This document shows, piece by piece, positions 53,032-61,974 of a stretch of DNA of 64,000 nucleotides. Under the pieces are notes generated by a model. That model was not told the DNA's origin, made no database searches, and was given only the letters and a program-made list of their open reading frames with translations. A program made the position numbers and the translations under genes. Numbering within the stretch: position 1 is the stretch's first letter; each line of letters starts with the position of its first letter. The DNA is from Clostridiales bacterium (GTDB taxonomy: Bacteria; Bacillota; Clostridia; Lachnospirales; Lachnospiraceae), in the NCBI GenBank assembly GCA_020859985.1, contig JAJBVD010000034.1, positions 1-64,000 of the forward strand, in the 5' to 3' direction.

Positions 53032-54453
53032 TCAGTCTTCCTGCGGCGGAATGCGCACAGTCACACGCGTTCCCTCTCCCGCTTTGCTCTCTATTTCCAG
53101 ACCATATTCCGCTCCAAACATCAGCTGCAGCCGCTCCTGCACAGTTGACATGCCAAATCCAACGCTTGTATCATGATTCAGCATGGCGCGCAGCTGTTTC
53201 AGGCGTTCTTCGTCCATGCCCGCTCCGTTATCTTCCACAGTAAGGATAATCACATTTTCTTCCATCCATCCGCTCACACGGATCTGCCCCTGCCCGCGCT
53301 TCAGCTTGATTCCGTGATAAAGCGCGTTTTCTACCAGCGGCTGCAGCGTCAGCTTGGGAATCCGGTACGCCGCCAGCTCCGGCGCGATGTCAATCTCATA
53401 CTCCAGAATATCCTTGTATCGTACATGCTGGATCTCCAGATAGCTGCGCACATGCTGCTCTTCCTCACGCAGTGTGATGACATCCTGCCCGTTGCTTAAG
53501 GAGGAGCGGAAAAAGGAGGACAGGCTGGTCACCATCTCCACGGCCTGCTCGTTTTTTTCCATCTCGATCAGCCAGACGATGGCGTCAAGAGTATTATATA
53601 AGAAATGCGGATTGATCTGCGCCTGCAGAAGAGCCAGCTCGGCACTGCGCAGCCGCACCTGTTCCTGCCGGTTCTGCTCGATCTGCTGATCCAGACGGCC
53701 GACCATATCTTCAAATCCGTCACTTAAGGTCTGAATCTCGTATTCCTGCGCCTGTATCGGAGTCCGCACGGTCAGATCGCCGTCACCGATGGAGCGCACG
53801 CGAGCGCAGAGGTCGCTGATCGGCTGTGTGATGGAATGAGCGAAACGCAGGGAGCGCCGCAGCACCACAATCAGAAGGATCGCTGCCGCCACTACGACCA
53901 GCCCGATCTCCATCCACAGATTTCTCACCATCTCATTCTGCAGCGTATCCAGAAGGGACGCTTCATGGTAGAGATATGTATACATATATTCCTGAATCAG
54001 CTCCGTCAAGACATAGATATTGTTCTCCAGCTGCGTCTGCCGGTCATCGTAGTTGTCTGTCTCCTCGATCAGATAAATCTTTTCCTCCAGATTCTCACAC
54101 AGCTCCAGGACGCCGCTGATCGCCTTATAGCTGTCCTCCTGCGTCGTCGTCTTAAGCAGTCCTCTCGCCAGCTCCTGCGCGGCTTCCACTTCCTCGATCG
54201 GCAGGCCTTCCGAATAGTGGCTGCCGACGACATAATAATACATTTTCAGATCGATATTCTCTTTGAAATCCTGATTGAACTCGGAAGCCGTGGTGACATT
54301 GTGCAGAATGGAGGTGTACTGGCTGACATAGCTGACCATCACGGCAAGCATCACGCACATCATCACCAGTATGGGAATAAAAAAAGCCATAAGAAGCGTG
54401 CGCATCCGCTGATTCAATGATACTGGCTTCGCGGCAGAGCGTGCTCTTTTCAT
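53032..54453 (-). CDS. YesM-type sensor histidine kinase
   Basis: A 473-residue membrane kinase. Helices at about 18-42 and 185-205 enclose an external four-helix-like sensor; a HAMP region follows (about 205-265). The phosphorylated His is in INPHFLYNTLDAIVWLIEME, and PLVENALYHGI and GFGMSTVQERLQLMFG are the N and G boxes. This is the His_kinase/YesM class that pairs with YesN regulators. GGGGGAGGAA precedes the ATG. It follows its regulator by 86 bp. The kinase is usually linked to carbohydrate import. Confidence 0.92.
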   Translation of the reverse strand: MKRARSAAKPVSLNQRMRTLLMAFFIPILVMMCVMLAVMVSYVSQYTSILHNVTTASEFNQDFKENIDLKMYYYVVGSHYSEGLPIEEVEAAQELARGLLKTTTQEDSYKAISGVLELCENLEEKIYLIEETDNYDDRQTQLENNIYVLTELIQEYMYTYLYHEASLLDTLQNEMVRNLWMEIGLVVVAAAILLIVVLRRSLRFAHSITQPISDLCARVRSIGDGDLTVRTPIQAQEYEIQTLSDGFEDMVGRLDQQIEQNRQEQVRLRSAELALLQAQINPHFLYNTLDAIVWLIEMEKNEQAVEMVTSLSSFFRSSLSNGQDVITLREEEQHVRSYLEIQHVRYKDILEYEIDIAPELAAYRIPKLTLQPLVENALYHGIKLKRGQGQIRVSGWMEENVIILTVEDNGAGMDEERLKQLRAMLNHDTSVGFGMSTVQERLQLMFGAEYGLEIESKAGEGTRVTVRIPPQED

Positions 54454-54539
54454 CCTGTTATTCCTCCCCCGTAGCTTCCTTCCGGCCGTTCATGAAACAT
54501 CCTACAATTGACATAAATGCGAAGTGCTGACCCGGATTT

Positions 54540-56168
54540 TTAATGCGGCTTCGCATGTCTTGCCCGGTAATCCCGCGGCGTACACCCCTGCGTCTTGCGG
54601 AACACAAAGCTAAAATAATGCGGATCCTTATATCCCACCTTTGCGGCCACCTCCGCTGAGCGCAGGCCAGAGTCCCGCAAAAGCTCTTTCGCGTACTCCA
54701 TACGTTTCTGGGTCAGATATTCCACAAAGGTCTGCCGCATTTCCTGACTGAATACCGCGCTGAAATAGTTCGCGCTGACATTCACCTGACCGGCGACTTC
54801 CTTCAGTGAAATCGTTTCCTTCGTAAAATTGTGATCAATATATTCCAGAGCGTTACGGATCACCGTCTTGCTCTGACTTTTGGATTCCTTTTCCTTCAGT
54901 TCAAACACGCAGGCCAGAATGGTACGAACATAATCCCGAAGCTCCCCGGCATCCAGGCTTCTGCCCGTAAGCTGCGCAGCAGGAAAATCGTCGATAAAGT
55001 CCTTCTGCTCATATCCCAGCGACTCCAGATACGCGATCGCGGTAAAACGCACATTCAGCATCAGATACTGGCAGAAAAGGCGGGACGTGGCCGCATCATG
55101 AAGCCCGCCGGTATACTCATCCGCGAAGTTGTCGATCTCCTCCGGCGATCCATTTTCCAGAAAACCCCGCAGGATAGACTGATCCAGCCTCGTCATATCG
55201 ACATTTTTAAGGCTGCCTTCCTCCTCCGTTTCCATCAAAGCACACGTATTTTCTTTCGTCAGCACATGGCATTCGCCGAGCAGATGCCGATAGGAATAAA
55301 TGCGGCTCACCTCGTCAAAGCAACCCGGAAGTGCAGAGAGCCGTGAGGTCTCCTCCCCGATGGCCACGTGCCATTCTACTTTATTCTCAATCGGCAGGAC
55401 ATGCATCCGAATCGTATCCAGACATCTGGCTGTTAGCTCCCCCATCTGTTCCGGTCCGGCCTTGATCAACACCGCATAGGTCTGAACATTCCAGCGAAAC
55501 ACCAGATATTCCGGATACATCTGGAAAAAGTGAGTCAGCCCCTCGTGGGCTTCCTGCTGTGCCTCATTGGCCTCATCGTCGTTCGTCTGGGTGCTCCGGA
55601 CCAGAATGCTGTACATCAGAAGCTTATAGCTCTGCGCCTGAATGGCGATCCCCAGCTGCTCCGCCTTCTCGTAAATCTCTCCCACAGAAAGCTGCCCGGT
55701 CACAAGCTCCTCAAAAAAGCGCCGTCTGGAAAACTGCTCATACTCCTGCACTTCGCTGCGGAACTGTTCCAAGTAATTCTCCTGCTCCCGCTCACTGCTG
55801 ATCTTCTCAGACACTTCGTTCAGGGTTTTGATCAGCATCGCCTTAGTCACCGGCTTCAGCAGGTACTGCTCCACACCAATGCGGATAGCCTGCCTCGCAT
55901 ACTCAAAATCATCATAACCGCTGATGATAATGATCTTGGTATTCGGAAATTCTCTGCTGACCAGATTGCTTAAGGCCAGCCCGTCCATAAACGGCATTTT
56001 GATATCTGTGATCAGCACGTCCGGCCGTGTCTGACGGATCATGGGGAGCGCTTCTTCCCCGTCGCCCGCGTCGCCCACCAGCGTGTACCCGTACTGCTGC
56101 CAGGGGATGATGTCGCGCAGCCCCTCGCGGATAATTGTCTCATCTTCTACCAGAAATACTTTCAGCAT
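54540..56168 (-). CDS. YesN-type response regulator with AraC DNA-binding domain
   Basis: A 542-residue regulator. The receiver domain has VEDE near residue 6, the Asp in VLITDIKMPFMDG and the Lys in YLLKPVTKA. A long linker domain lies between about 130 and 420, and two AraC helix-turn-helix motifs end the protein (VNVSANYFSAVFSQEMRQTF, AAKVGYKDPHYFSFVFRKTQ). GAACGGAGAGC precedes ATG. It heads the operon with the YesM-type kinase. The nearby sugar-binding lipoprotein and ABC operon are plausible targets. Confidence 0.93.
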   Translation of the reverse strand: MLKVFLVEDETIIREGLRDIIPWQQYGYTLVGDAGDGEEALPMIRQTRPDVLITDIKMPFMDGLALSNLVSREFPNTKIIIISGYDDFEYARQAIRIGVEQYLLKPVTKAMLIKTLNEVSEKISSEREQENYLEQFRSEVQEYEQFSRRRFFEELVTGQLSVGEIYEKAEQLGIAIQAQSYKLLMYSILVRSTQTNDDEANEAQQEAHEGLTHFFQMYPEYLVFRWNVQTYAVLIKAGPEQMGELTARCLDTIRMHVLPIENKVEWHVAIGEETSRLSALPGCFDEVSRIYSYRHLLGECHVLTKENTCALMETEEEGSLKNVDMTRLDQSILRGFLENGSPEEIDNFADEYTGGLHDAATSRLFCQYLMLNVRFTAIAYLESLGYEQKDFIDDFPAAQLTGRSLDAGELRDYVRTILACVFELKEKESKSQSKTVIRNALEYIDHNFTKETISLKEVAGQVNVSANYFSAVFSQEMRQTFVEYLTQKRMEYAKELLRDSGLRSAEVAAKVGYKDPHYFSFVFRKTQGCTPRDYRARHAKPH

Positions 56169-56253
56169 GCTCTCCGTTCTCCAACCTTTTATTCAGAACA
56201 GGCCGGCGACACCGCGCCGGCCATATGCACCCATATATTTACTTTGTCGGATT

Positions 56254-56280
56254 ATAACTGTTCAGTACCTTCGCAGTTAC
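56254..56280. repeat. Family A palindrome, solo copy
   Basis: TAACTGTTCAGTACCTTCGC followed by AGTTAC, between the YesN gene and the LTA-synthase-like gene. The arms are AACTGT and GCAGTT, with one changed pair. Confidence 0.55.
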
Positions 56281-56348
56281 GTCGAATTTTGCTTTGCCAG
56301 GCACAGAATTTCTTATCTTTCGTCCCGTCATTTTTTTCGTTCCCTGTC

Positions 56349-58787
56349 TTACTCTGTCGAGGCGTTCGTCTCCTCCTCACTCACCACAAGTTCCATCGTG
56401 TTCGAGCTTCGGAAGATCGTGCTCGACGATCCGACCTGATTGACTACGATCGTGTTCGTACCTTCCGGCACCTTACTCTTTTTGATCCGCAACATCCGCG
56501 AGGTGTAATACGTCGTGCTGATCTTTTCATCATTCACGTACACTTTGCTCCATTTGGTGAAATTTTCTCCGATCAGATAGTAATAATCTCCGACGTCCAG
56601 GATCTGATCAATGACCACTTCTTCCGTCCCCATCACCAGATCCGAGGCCGGATAAGGATTTTCCCCGCCATAGACATAATGCTCTCCATAGAGGATATCG
56701 TACTGCAAAAGCTCCATGGCGTCAATATATTCTTCTTCCGTATCATATGCGTCGCGATTCTGATGGAACGTGAACATCGTGCCGACGCCGCCGAGTCCCA
56801 GCTCCTCCAGCGTATCCGCCAGCAGCTGGTAGGACGTCATGTCGCTGTCATTTTTCTCCAGACCAATATTATTCCAGGTCGCGTACGGGGTCAGGAACAG
56901 GCTTCCGGTAGACATGTCTTCTTCCGTCAGATCCATCGTCGGCAGGTGATCGCCGAACATCACGACATAGGTCGGCTCACCGCGCTCCTCCAGCATCTCA
57001 ATCAGTTCACCGATAAACTCATCGACCTCATGCAGCATATTCACATAATATTCCCACGCGTACGCCATCCCCTCGTCTTCCACGCCGGAGATCGTGATCT
57101 CAGGATCCTCCAGCACTCCATACTGCGGATAATCCCCATGGCTGCCCACTGTGATCACATAGACAAAATCCTCCTGATCCGGCGTATAGTCCAGAGACTT
57201 CTCCACCTCTCCGACCAGAATATGATCGGTCGGCCAGGTCCCAAGCGGCGTGTACTCGCGGATATCCATCAGCTCCTTGCTGGTGAACGTGTCAAATCCC
57301 ATCTGGGAAAACGCGTTCGCACGGCTGTAAAAATTGCCGCCGTTGTTGTGCACGACATGCGTACCATAGCCGAGCGTGGCAAGGTCAGAGGCAATACTCT
57401 CGCAGTTCGTCTCTTTTAAGATCGTCTTGTACGGGTATTCACCCAGACCGAAGAACTGCATCCCCATCCCGGTCAGGATCTCAAACTCCGTGTTTGCGGT
57501 ACCCGCGCCGACCACCGGCACCTCCACATAGCCCGAGGTATAGTTTTCAAACAGATATTCAAAATTCGGCACTGCCTCCTCGCTGGTCGTGAGGAAGTTC
57601 AGCATATCCGGATTAATAAAAGATTCCAGAAGGATGACGATGATGTTCGGGTTATCCAAATCCACCGAAGCTGTCGCTGTCACCGTTTCTGAAATCCCGG
57701 TCTCATCTGATGCTTCTGACTCGCTCTCATCTGAAGCTTCCGTCTCATAAGTGCTCTCTGTCTCTTCTGCTGTCTCTGTATTTTCTGAAAACGCATCCTC
57801 CTCTGAGGACAACGTTTTTGTTGCAGCAGCACGCACCAGCGAAGCACTGTCTGCCGTCTCTTCTGCGCTCACGCTCTCCGCGCTGTCCGCCGTCTCATCC
57901 GCGCTCACACTCTCCGCGCTGTCCGCCGTCCCATCCGAAGCCATTCCCATATTGTCGAGCACCGCCTGCACCGCTTCCTCGGAATATCCGTCCGGCGTGC
58001 TCATTCCCTGATTCAGAGCGCTGGATGTAAAACTATAGACAAAACCGTAGTCCTTATAGCCCTGCGCCAGATTTTCAAAGTAGGAAGCAAGGACATTGCT
58101 GCTCTTCGCGGCATCCGTCACCCGCGGCACCATCATGACCACCAGAAGAACCAGACATACTCCCGCGATGCGGTGCGTCTTTCCCTGAAATTTCGGTCCC
58201 TTCACCCACAGGATCAGCAGCAGCACACACACTGCCGCAACCGCGGCGATCACTATCATGGCCTCCTGATCCGTAAAATAATTGCTCTGCATAGTAAACA
58301 AATCGCCCACCATCTTCAGATCTGTCCAGCCAAACGGCGACACCCGCTTCGCCAGAATACAGCCATTGATCGTGCCCAAAAACAGCCAGAATGCGCAGAT
58401 CAGCACACGAGCCGCCGTCCGGCGCTTTACTATGTACACGAGTGTCAGCGTCACCCATACCAGAAACGAGTTGTACAGAAAGACCAGATTCCGGTCCACC
58501 ACAAACTCACACGCTTCCACAAACGAATGCCGCGAAATCCACTCAATCGCAAAGCAGACGCCGCACGCCAGAACCATGTGGAACAGGATCGAATAGCGGT
58601 TCAGCACCGCGATCCCGCGCTCCACTCTCGAGCTGCGCGTTTTCATCTGCTTTTCCGCCTTTTTGAGTTCTGGCATCTTATTGAGCTTTAATTTTTTCCC
58701 TTGCTCTGCTTTCTCTATGGTTTCCGCTTTCTCCTCTACTCCCGCAGTATTCAGATTCTCCTCTGTCTTTTTTTTCTTATCAAACAA
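56349..58787 (-). CDS. LTA synthase family (sulfatase-fold) membrane protein
   Basis: An 812-residue protein. After a charged start, four to five membrane helices lie at about 65-235. The external catalytic domain (about 370-690) has IIVILLESFINPD, the nucleophile Thr in VGAGTANTEFEILTG, and VVMFGDHLPTMD for the metal. A Ser/Glu/Thr-rich spacer (about 275-365) contains a 12-residue tandem repeat (ADSAESVS units). The C-terminus is an added beta domain. It may transfer phosphoglycerol to a wall polymer. The start is TTG at 58787 after GGGAGGATG; no ATG is in a suitable place. Confidence 0.88.
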   Translation of the reverse strand: MFDKKKKTEENLNTAGVEEKAETIEKAEQGKKLKLNKMPELKKAEKQMKTRSSRVERGIAVLNRYSILFHMVLACGVCFAIEWISRHSFVEACEFVVDRNLVFLYNSFLVWVTLTLVYIVKRRTAARVLICAFWLFLGTINGCILAKRVSPFGWTDLKMVGDLFTMQSNYFTDQEAMIVIAAVAAVCVLLLILWVKGPKFQGKTHRIAGVCLVLLVVMMVPRVTDAAKSSNVLASYFENLAQGYKDYGFVYSFTSSALNQGMSTPDGYSEEAVQAVLDNMGMASDGTADSAESVSADETADSAESVSAEETADSASLVRAAATKTLSSEEDAFSENTETAEETESTYETEASDESESEASDETGISETVTATASVDLDNPNIIVILLESFINPDMLNFLTTSEEAVPNFEYLFENYTSGYVEVPVVGAGTANTEFEILTGMGMQFFGLGEYPYKTILKETNCESIASDLATLGYGTHVVHNNGGNFYSRANAFSQMGFDTFTSKELMDIREYTPLGTWPTDHILVGEVEKSLDYTPDQEDFVYVITVGSHGDYPQYGVLEDPEITISGVEDEGMAYAWEYYVNMLHEVDEFIGELIEMLEERGEPTYVVMFGDHLPTMDLTEEDMSTGSLFLTPYATWNNIGLEKNDSDMTSYQLLADTLEELGLGGVGTMFTFHQNRDAYDTEEEYIDAMELLQYDILYGEHYVYGGENPYPASDLVMGTEEVVIDQILDVGDYYYLIGENFTKWSKVYVNDEKISTTYYTSRMLRIKKSKVPEGTNTIVVNQVGSSSTIFRSSNTMELVVSEEETNASTE

Positions 58788-58825
58788 CCTGCAACATCCT
58801 CCCAGGTAATATTTTAAAAAACAAG

Positions 58826-58959
58826 GTAACTATTCATGATAGTACCTCGCACTCGCTGCGAGGTACGTATGAAAACATACATTCTGCAGGAAAAAGTCCC
58901 ATCGCGCAGCGATTTTAAATGGACTTTTTCCAGTAACTGTGAAGGTACTGAACAGTTAC
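58826..58959. repeat. Dispersed palindromic repeat, family A, inverted full copy without inner core
   Basis: In reverse orientation to 16142-16314: ends GTAACTATTC, the hairpin GTACCTCGCA-N5-TGCGAGGTAC (58842-58866), then GGAAAAAGTCC (58889-58899) paired with GGACTTTTTCC (58921-58931) around ATCGCTGCGCGAT, then the 27-bp palindrome (58933-58959). The paired arms differ from GGGAAAAGCCC/GGGCTTTTCCC in the other copy on both strands. It sits between the LTA-synthase-like gene and the lipoprotein gene. Confidence 0.72.
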
Positions 58960-59078
58960 AAATCAGGGCAAAATATTGTGAAATTTTAGACCACTGTGAA
59001 AGATAAAGCAAATCGCGGAAAATGTCAACCGCGATTACTGAAATTTAAGGTTTTGTTCACTTTCTTTTCATAAGATTC

Positions 59079-59106
59079 ATAACTGTCCCATACCTTCATA
59101 GTTATG
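59079..59106. repeat. Family A palindrome, AT-shifted solo copy
   Basis: TAACTGTCCCATACCTTCATAGTTA: the family spacing is kept, with AT-richer arms and flanks. It precedes the lipoprotein gene by about 95 bp. The rest of 58960-59200 is AT-rich with no gene. Confidence 0.5.
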
Positions 59107-59200
59107 AAAAATCTTTCTCGTAAAAATTTTAAATAATTCTGGATTCTTTACCAATATTGTGCTACTTTATATGGTAAGAATAAAAAAGGACTTTTCCTAT

Positions 59201-59704
59201 ATGAATATTAAAAAAAGCTTCTCATTTTTGCTTTTATCCGTTCTTCTTCTGACCGGCTGTGAAAAAGAGGAACAGCAGGTCGCCTCTGCCGAGTTGTTTG
59301 AAATTACAGACGGCGTTACTTTCAATGGCGTGCAGGTTGGCGACGGAAAAACAGAATTCATTGAAGCATACAGCGATTACATCATTCAGGCCGCCTACAC
59401 AGACACCGATTCCAGCTACATGGTCATGTCCATCAATGAAATTCCTTATGACGAGAACATTTCCACACTGATCGCGAATTTTTTTATCGATGAGGAACCC
59501 ATATCCGAGGAAAAAATCTGTGAAGATAATAACATTGAATACACGGAGCTCTATGATTTGCTAAGTTCTACCGACTATCTGCATGCGCATGAGGTTATTT
59601 ATCGGTATCTTCGGTTTCTCTGGGAAGACAGTGTGATCACGGACATTGATTCCGGCGAGTTTAATTACAATGAAACTTATGAAGTGCCAAAGCAGGAGAC
59701 ATGA
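59201..59704 (+). CDS. Small lipoprotein of unknown function
   Basis: A 167-residue lipoprotein: signal peptide NIKKSFSFLLLSVLLLTGC with the lipobox LTGC, then an acidic, mainly helical-plus-strand domain with SSYMVMSINEIPYDENIST. No domain is recognised. ATG at 59201 follows AAAGGAC at a longish 10-base distance; an upstream in-frame ATG at 59159 has no site. Convergent with the methyltransferase gene. Its terminator overlaps the stop codon. Confidence 0.72.
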   Translation: MNIKKSFSFLLLSVLLLTGCEKEEQQVASAELFEITDGVTFNGVQVGDGKTEFIEAYSDYIIQAAYTDTDSSYMVMSINEIPYDENISTLIANFFIDEEPISEEKICEDNNIEYTELYDLLSSTDYLHAHEVIYRYLRFLWEDSVITDIDSGEFNYNETYEVPKQET

Positions 59705-59719
59705 CGCGTCTCCTGTTTT
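59693..59719 (+). terminator. Terminator overlapping the lipoprotein stop codon
   Basis: CAGGAGAC (59693-59700) pairs with GTCTCCTG (59708-59715) and TTTTCTTTT follows. The TGA stop at 59702-59704 is in the loop. Confidence 0.75.
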
Positions 59720-59751
59720 CTTTTATGTGCAGAACTGCTTATAAGATATTT

Positions 59752-60549
59752 TTATGTTTGTGTCTTCCCGGTTTCCCGCGCGACAAAATACACACGCTCA
59801 CTCTCCGGGCGGGGCTCATCTTCCGTAAAAGCATCATAGACTGCCTCCAGATGCAGACCGGCCTGCGCCAGAAGATTACACACGCAGTCAATCGTCCACG
59901 CCCGCTGGATATGCGTTTCCTCATACCGCTCGTAGCATTCGTCCGATAAATGATTCCTTATATAAAGGGTCAGGTCATACTCATTGATCCCTGTCTCTTC
60001 CTCATACCAGTTTTCCCAGATAAAGCTTCCCTCGTCACGGTTCTCCGCAAAGACATTATCCGAGAGCAGTTCTCTGTATTTGTATTCCGTATTCAAGTCG
60101 AAAATAAAGATACCGCCCGGATCCAGATAATTGTTGACCAGCCGGAACACCTGCAGCAGATCGTCTTCTTCCGTGATGTAATTCATCGAATCACAGACGC
60201 TCACCACGGCACGCACCGTGCCATAAAGTTCGAATTCACGCATATCCTGAAGAAGGTAGAGGATGTCCGGCATATCCGCATCGGAAAGATCATTCTGAAT
60301 GTCCGGCTGTTTTTCACGGGCGATCTCCAGCATATCAATGGAATTGTCAACGCCGATCATATCATATCCAAGCCGCGCCAGCCGCTGTGTCATGGCGCCG
60401 GTTCCGCAGCCCAGCTCCAGCACAAGACCGTCCGCCACGCCGTATTTCAAAAGCAGGCCATGCAGGTATTCGCACCAGTCATCATAAGGCGTGTCCGACA
60501 TAAATAAGTCGTAGACGCGGGCGAAGCTTTCGTAGGATGCCATACGCAT
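59752..60549 (-). CDS. Class I SAM-dependent methyltransferase
   Basis: A 265-residue methyltransferase with motif I LVLELGCGTGAMTQRLARLG near residue 40, YDMIGVDNSIDMLEIAREK, VSVCDSMNYI and FIFDLNTEYKYREL. This pattern is common in Firmicutes as a small-molecule or protein methyltransferase of unknown target. ATG at 60549 follows GAGGGATTG; a further ATG two codons later is possible, and the frame starts at 60564. It is downstream of hisC and a large inverted repeat on the same strand. Confidence 0.85.
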   Translation of the reverse strand: MRMASYESFARVYDLFMSDTPYDDWCEYLHGLLLKYGVADGLVLELGCGTGAMTQRLARLGYDMIGVDNSIDMLEIAREKQPDIQNDLSDADMPDILYLLQDMREFELYGTVRAVVSVCDSMNYITEEDDLLQVFRLVNNYLDPGGIFIFDLNTEYKYRELLSDNVFAENRDEGSFIWENWYEEETGINEYDLTLYIRNHLSDECYERYEETHIQRAWTIDCVCNLLAQAGLHLEAVYDAFTEDEPRPESERVYFVARETGKTQT

Positions 60550-60611
60550 CAATCCCTCTTTCACGTTCGTTATTATTCATCAAATTATTGTTACCATGTT
60601 TATTTGAAAAT

Positions 60612-60783
60612 TGAGCATCTATTTCCGCAAGCAGACGGTAGGCAGATTTTTGCAAGTCTCACGAGCATAGTTTTCACTGCTTCGCCATTGTTTGAGCGAA
60701 GCGAGTTCCAGCGAAGCAGTGAATAACAGACGGCGCAGGTGAGACGCAAAAATCAACGTGTCTGCGGCGGAAATCAGATGTTC
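60612..60783. repeat. Large imperfect inverted repeat after hisC
   Basis: Arms of about 50 bp run from GAGCATCTATTTCCGCAAGC inward and from the hisC stop region inward on the other side: TTTCCGC, GCAGAC, GATTTTTGC and GTCTCAC are shared in the same order. The centre is a second stem, TTCACTGCTTCGC/GCGAAGCAGTGAA (13 bp perfect), around CATTGTTTGAGCGAAGCGAG. The last codons of hisC are within the outer arm. No coding capacity. It may end hisC transcripts or be a miniature element. Confidence 0.6.
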
Positions 60784-61841
60784 AATTTTCTTAAATATTC
60801 TTTCAAGAACGTGTACAGCCGCTCCATCTGCTCATCCGTCCCGATCGTGATGCGCAGGTAGTTGTCAATCCGGGGCTTTTTAAAGTAGCGCACGTAAATA
60901 CCCTGCTCTTTGAGTGCCGTAAACAGTTCTTCTGCAGGTACGCTCTCATGTGTAGCGAACAGGAAATTCGCCTGAGAGTCCGCAAACGAAAATCCAAGCG
61001 CAGCGAGTTCTTTTTTCGCTTGTTCGCGCGTCGCGATGATCTTCCGGCGTGTCTCTTCAAAGTAAGCGTGGTCTTCCACGGCTGCTGTCCCAAGCTGGAT
61101 CGCAGTCTGATTCATCGTGTAGGAATTGAACGAATATTTTACATCATTCAGATAACGAATCAGTTCATCACTGGCAATCGCGTATCCGATGCGCATGCCG
61201 GCCAATGAGCGCGATTTGGAAAAGGTCTTTACGACAATCAGGTTCTCGTATCTGTCAAGCAGCCCGGTACAGGTCGTACCGCCAAAGTCAATATAAGCCT
61301 CGTCTACCACAACGATGACATCCGGATTGTGCGTCAGAATATCCTCAATGGCAGACAGACCCAGAAGGGCGCCGGTCGGTGCATTCGGATTCGGAAAGAT
61401 CACACCGCCGTTTTCTTTATAATAATCTCTGCTCTCAATTTCAAAGGCATCGTTCAATGGCTGCTGCTCGTACGGAATGCGGAGCATATCAGCCCACACA
61501 TCATAAAACGAATACGTGATGTCCGGGAACAGAATCGGCTTGTCCGAATTGAAAAAGGTCAGAAAAATCATCGCCAGCACATCGTCTGAGCCAACGCCAA
61601 CGAAAACCTGCTCCGGACGGACATTCTCCTCCCGCGCAACCGCCTCCACCAGCTGCCGCGCTTCCGGATCCGGATATTTGCGCATCGGTTCCGTGGACAT
61701 CTCCCGCAGCGCCTCTGTCACTTTCGGTGACGGCGGATATGGATTTTCATTAGTGTTCAGCTTGATGACATCTGTTCGCTTTGGCTGTTCTCCCGGCACA
61801 TAGGGGGTCACCTTGCGGATGTTGGCTTCCCAGTTCTTCAT
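60774..61841 (-). CDS. hisC: Histidinol-phosphate aminotransferase
   Basis: A 355-residue fold-type I PLP aminotransferase. KLNTNENPYPPSPKVTEALR is the substrate-loop start; FPDITYSFYDVWADMLRI and VVVDEAYIDFGG precede the PLP Lys in VVKTFSKSRSLAGMRIGYAI. It acts in histidine synthesis; related enzymes also use aromatic amino acids. No other his gene is in the window. The ribosome site AAAGGAAC lies 13 bases before ATG at 61841, somewhat far. Confidence 0.9.
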   Translation of the reverse strand: MKNWEANIRKVTPYVPGEQPKRTDVIKLNTNENPYPPSPKVTEALREMSTEPMRKYPDPEARQLVEAVAREENVRPEQVFVGVGSDDVLAMIFLTFFNSDKPILFPDITYSFYDVWADMLRIPYEQQPLNDAFEIESRDYYKENGGVIFPNPNAPTGALLGLSAIEDILTHNPDVIVVVDEAYIDFGGTTCTGLLDRYENLIVVKTFSKSRSLAGMRIGYAIASDELIRYLNDVKYSFNSYTMNQTAIQLGTAAVEDHAYFEETRRKIIATREQAKKELAALGFSFADSQANFLFATHESVPAEELFTALKEQGIYVRYFKKPRIDNYLRITIGTDEQMERLYTFLKEYLRKLNI

Positions 61842-61894
61842 AGTATGTATCGTTCCTTTCCTAAGCTTTGGGTCTTCGCTTCGCTACGATCTGC

Positions 61895-61935
61895 GAATAT
61901 CCCGCGCATAGCGTGGGATGCCACCCGGCGAGGGC
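61895..61935. repeat. Family A core, solo copy
   Basis: GAATATCCCGCGCATAGCGT then GGGATGCCACCCGGCGAGGGC. It keeps the hairpin CCCGCGC.TAGCGTGGG and the conserved GATGCCACCCGGCGAGGG of the copies at 16142 and 40005, without the 27-bp palindromes. Between the Uma2 gene and hisC. Confidence 0.55.
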
Positions 61936-61974
61936 TAAACGGACATCCACCGGATGTCCAGCGCCCTTGTATTA

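Noticed and set aside
16142-61935. CRISPR array
   Set aside because: The palindromic repeats are scattered singly between genes, with no regular spacers and no cas genes.
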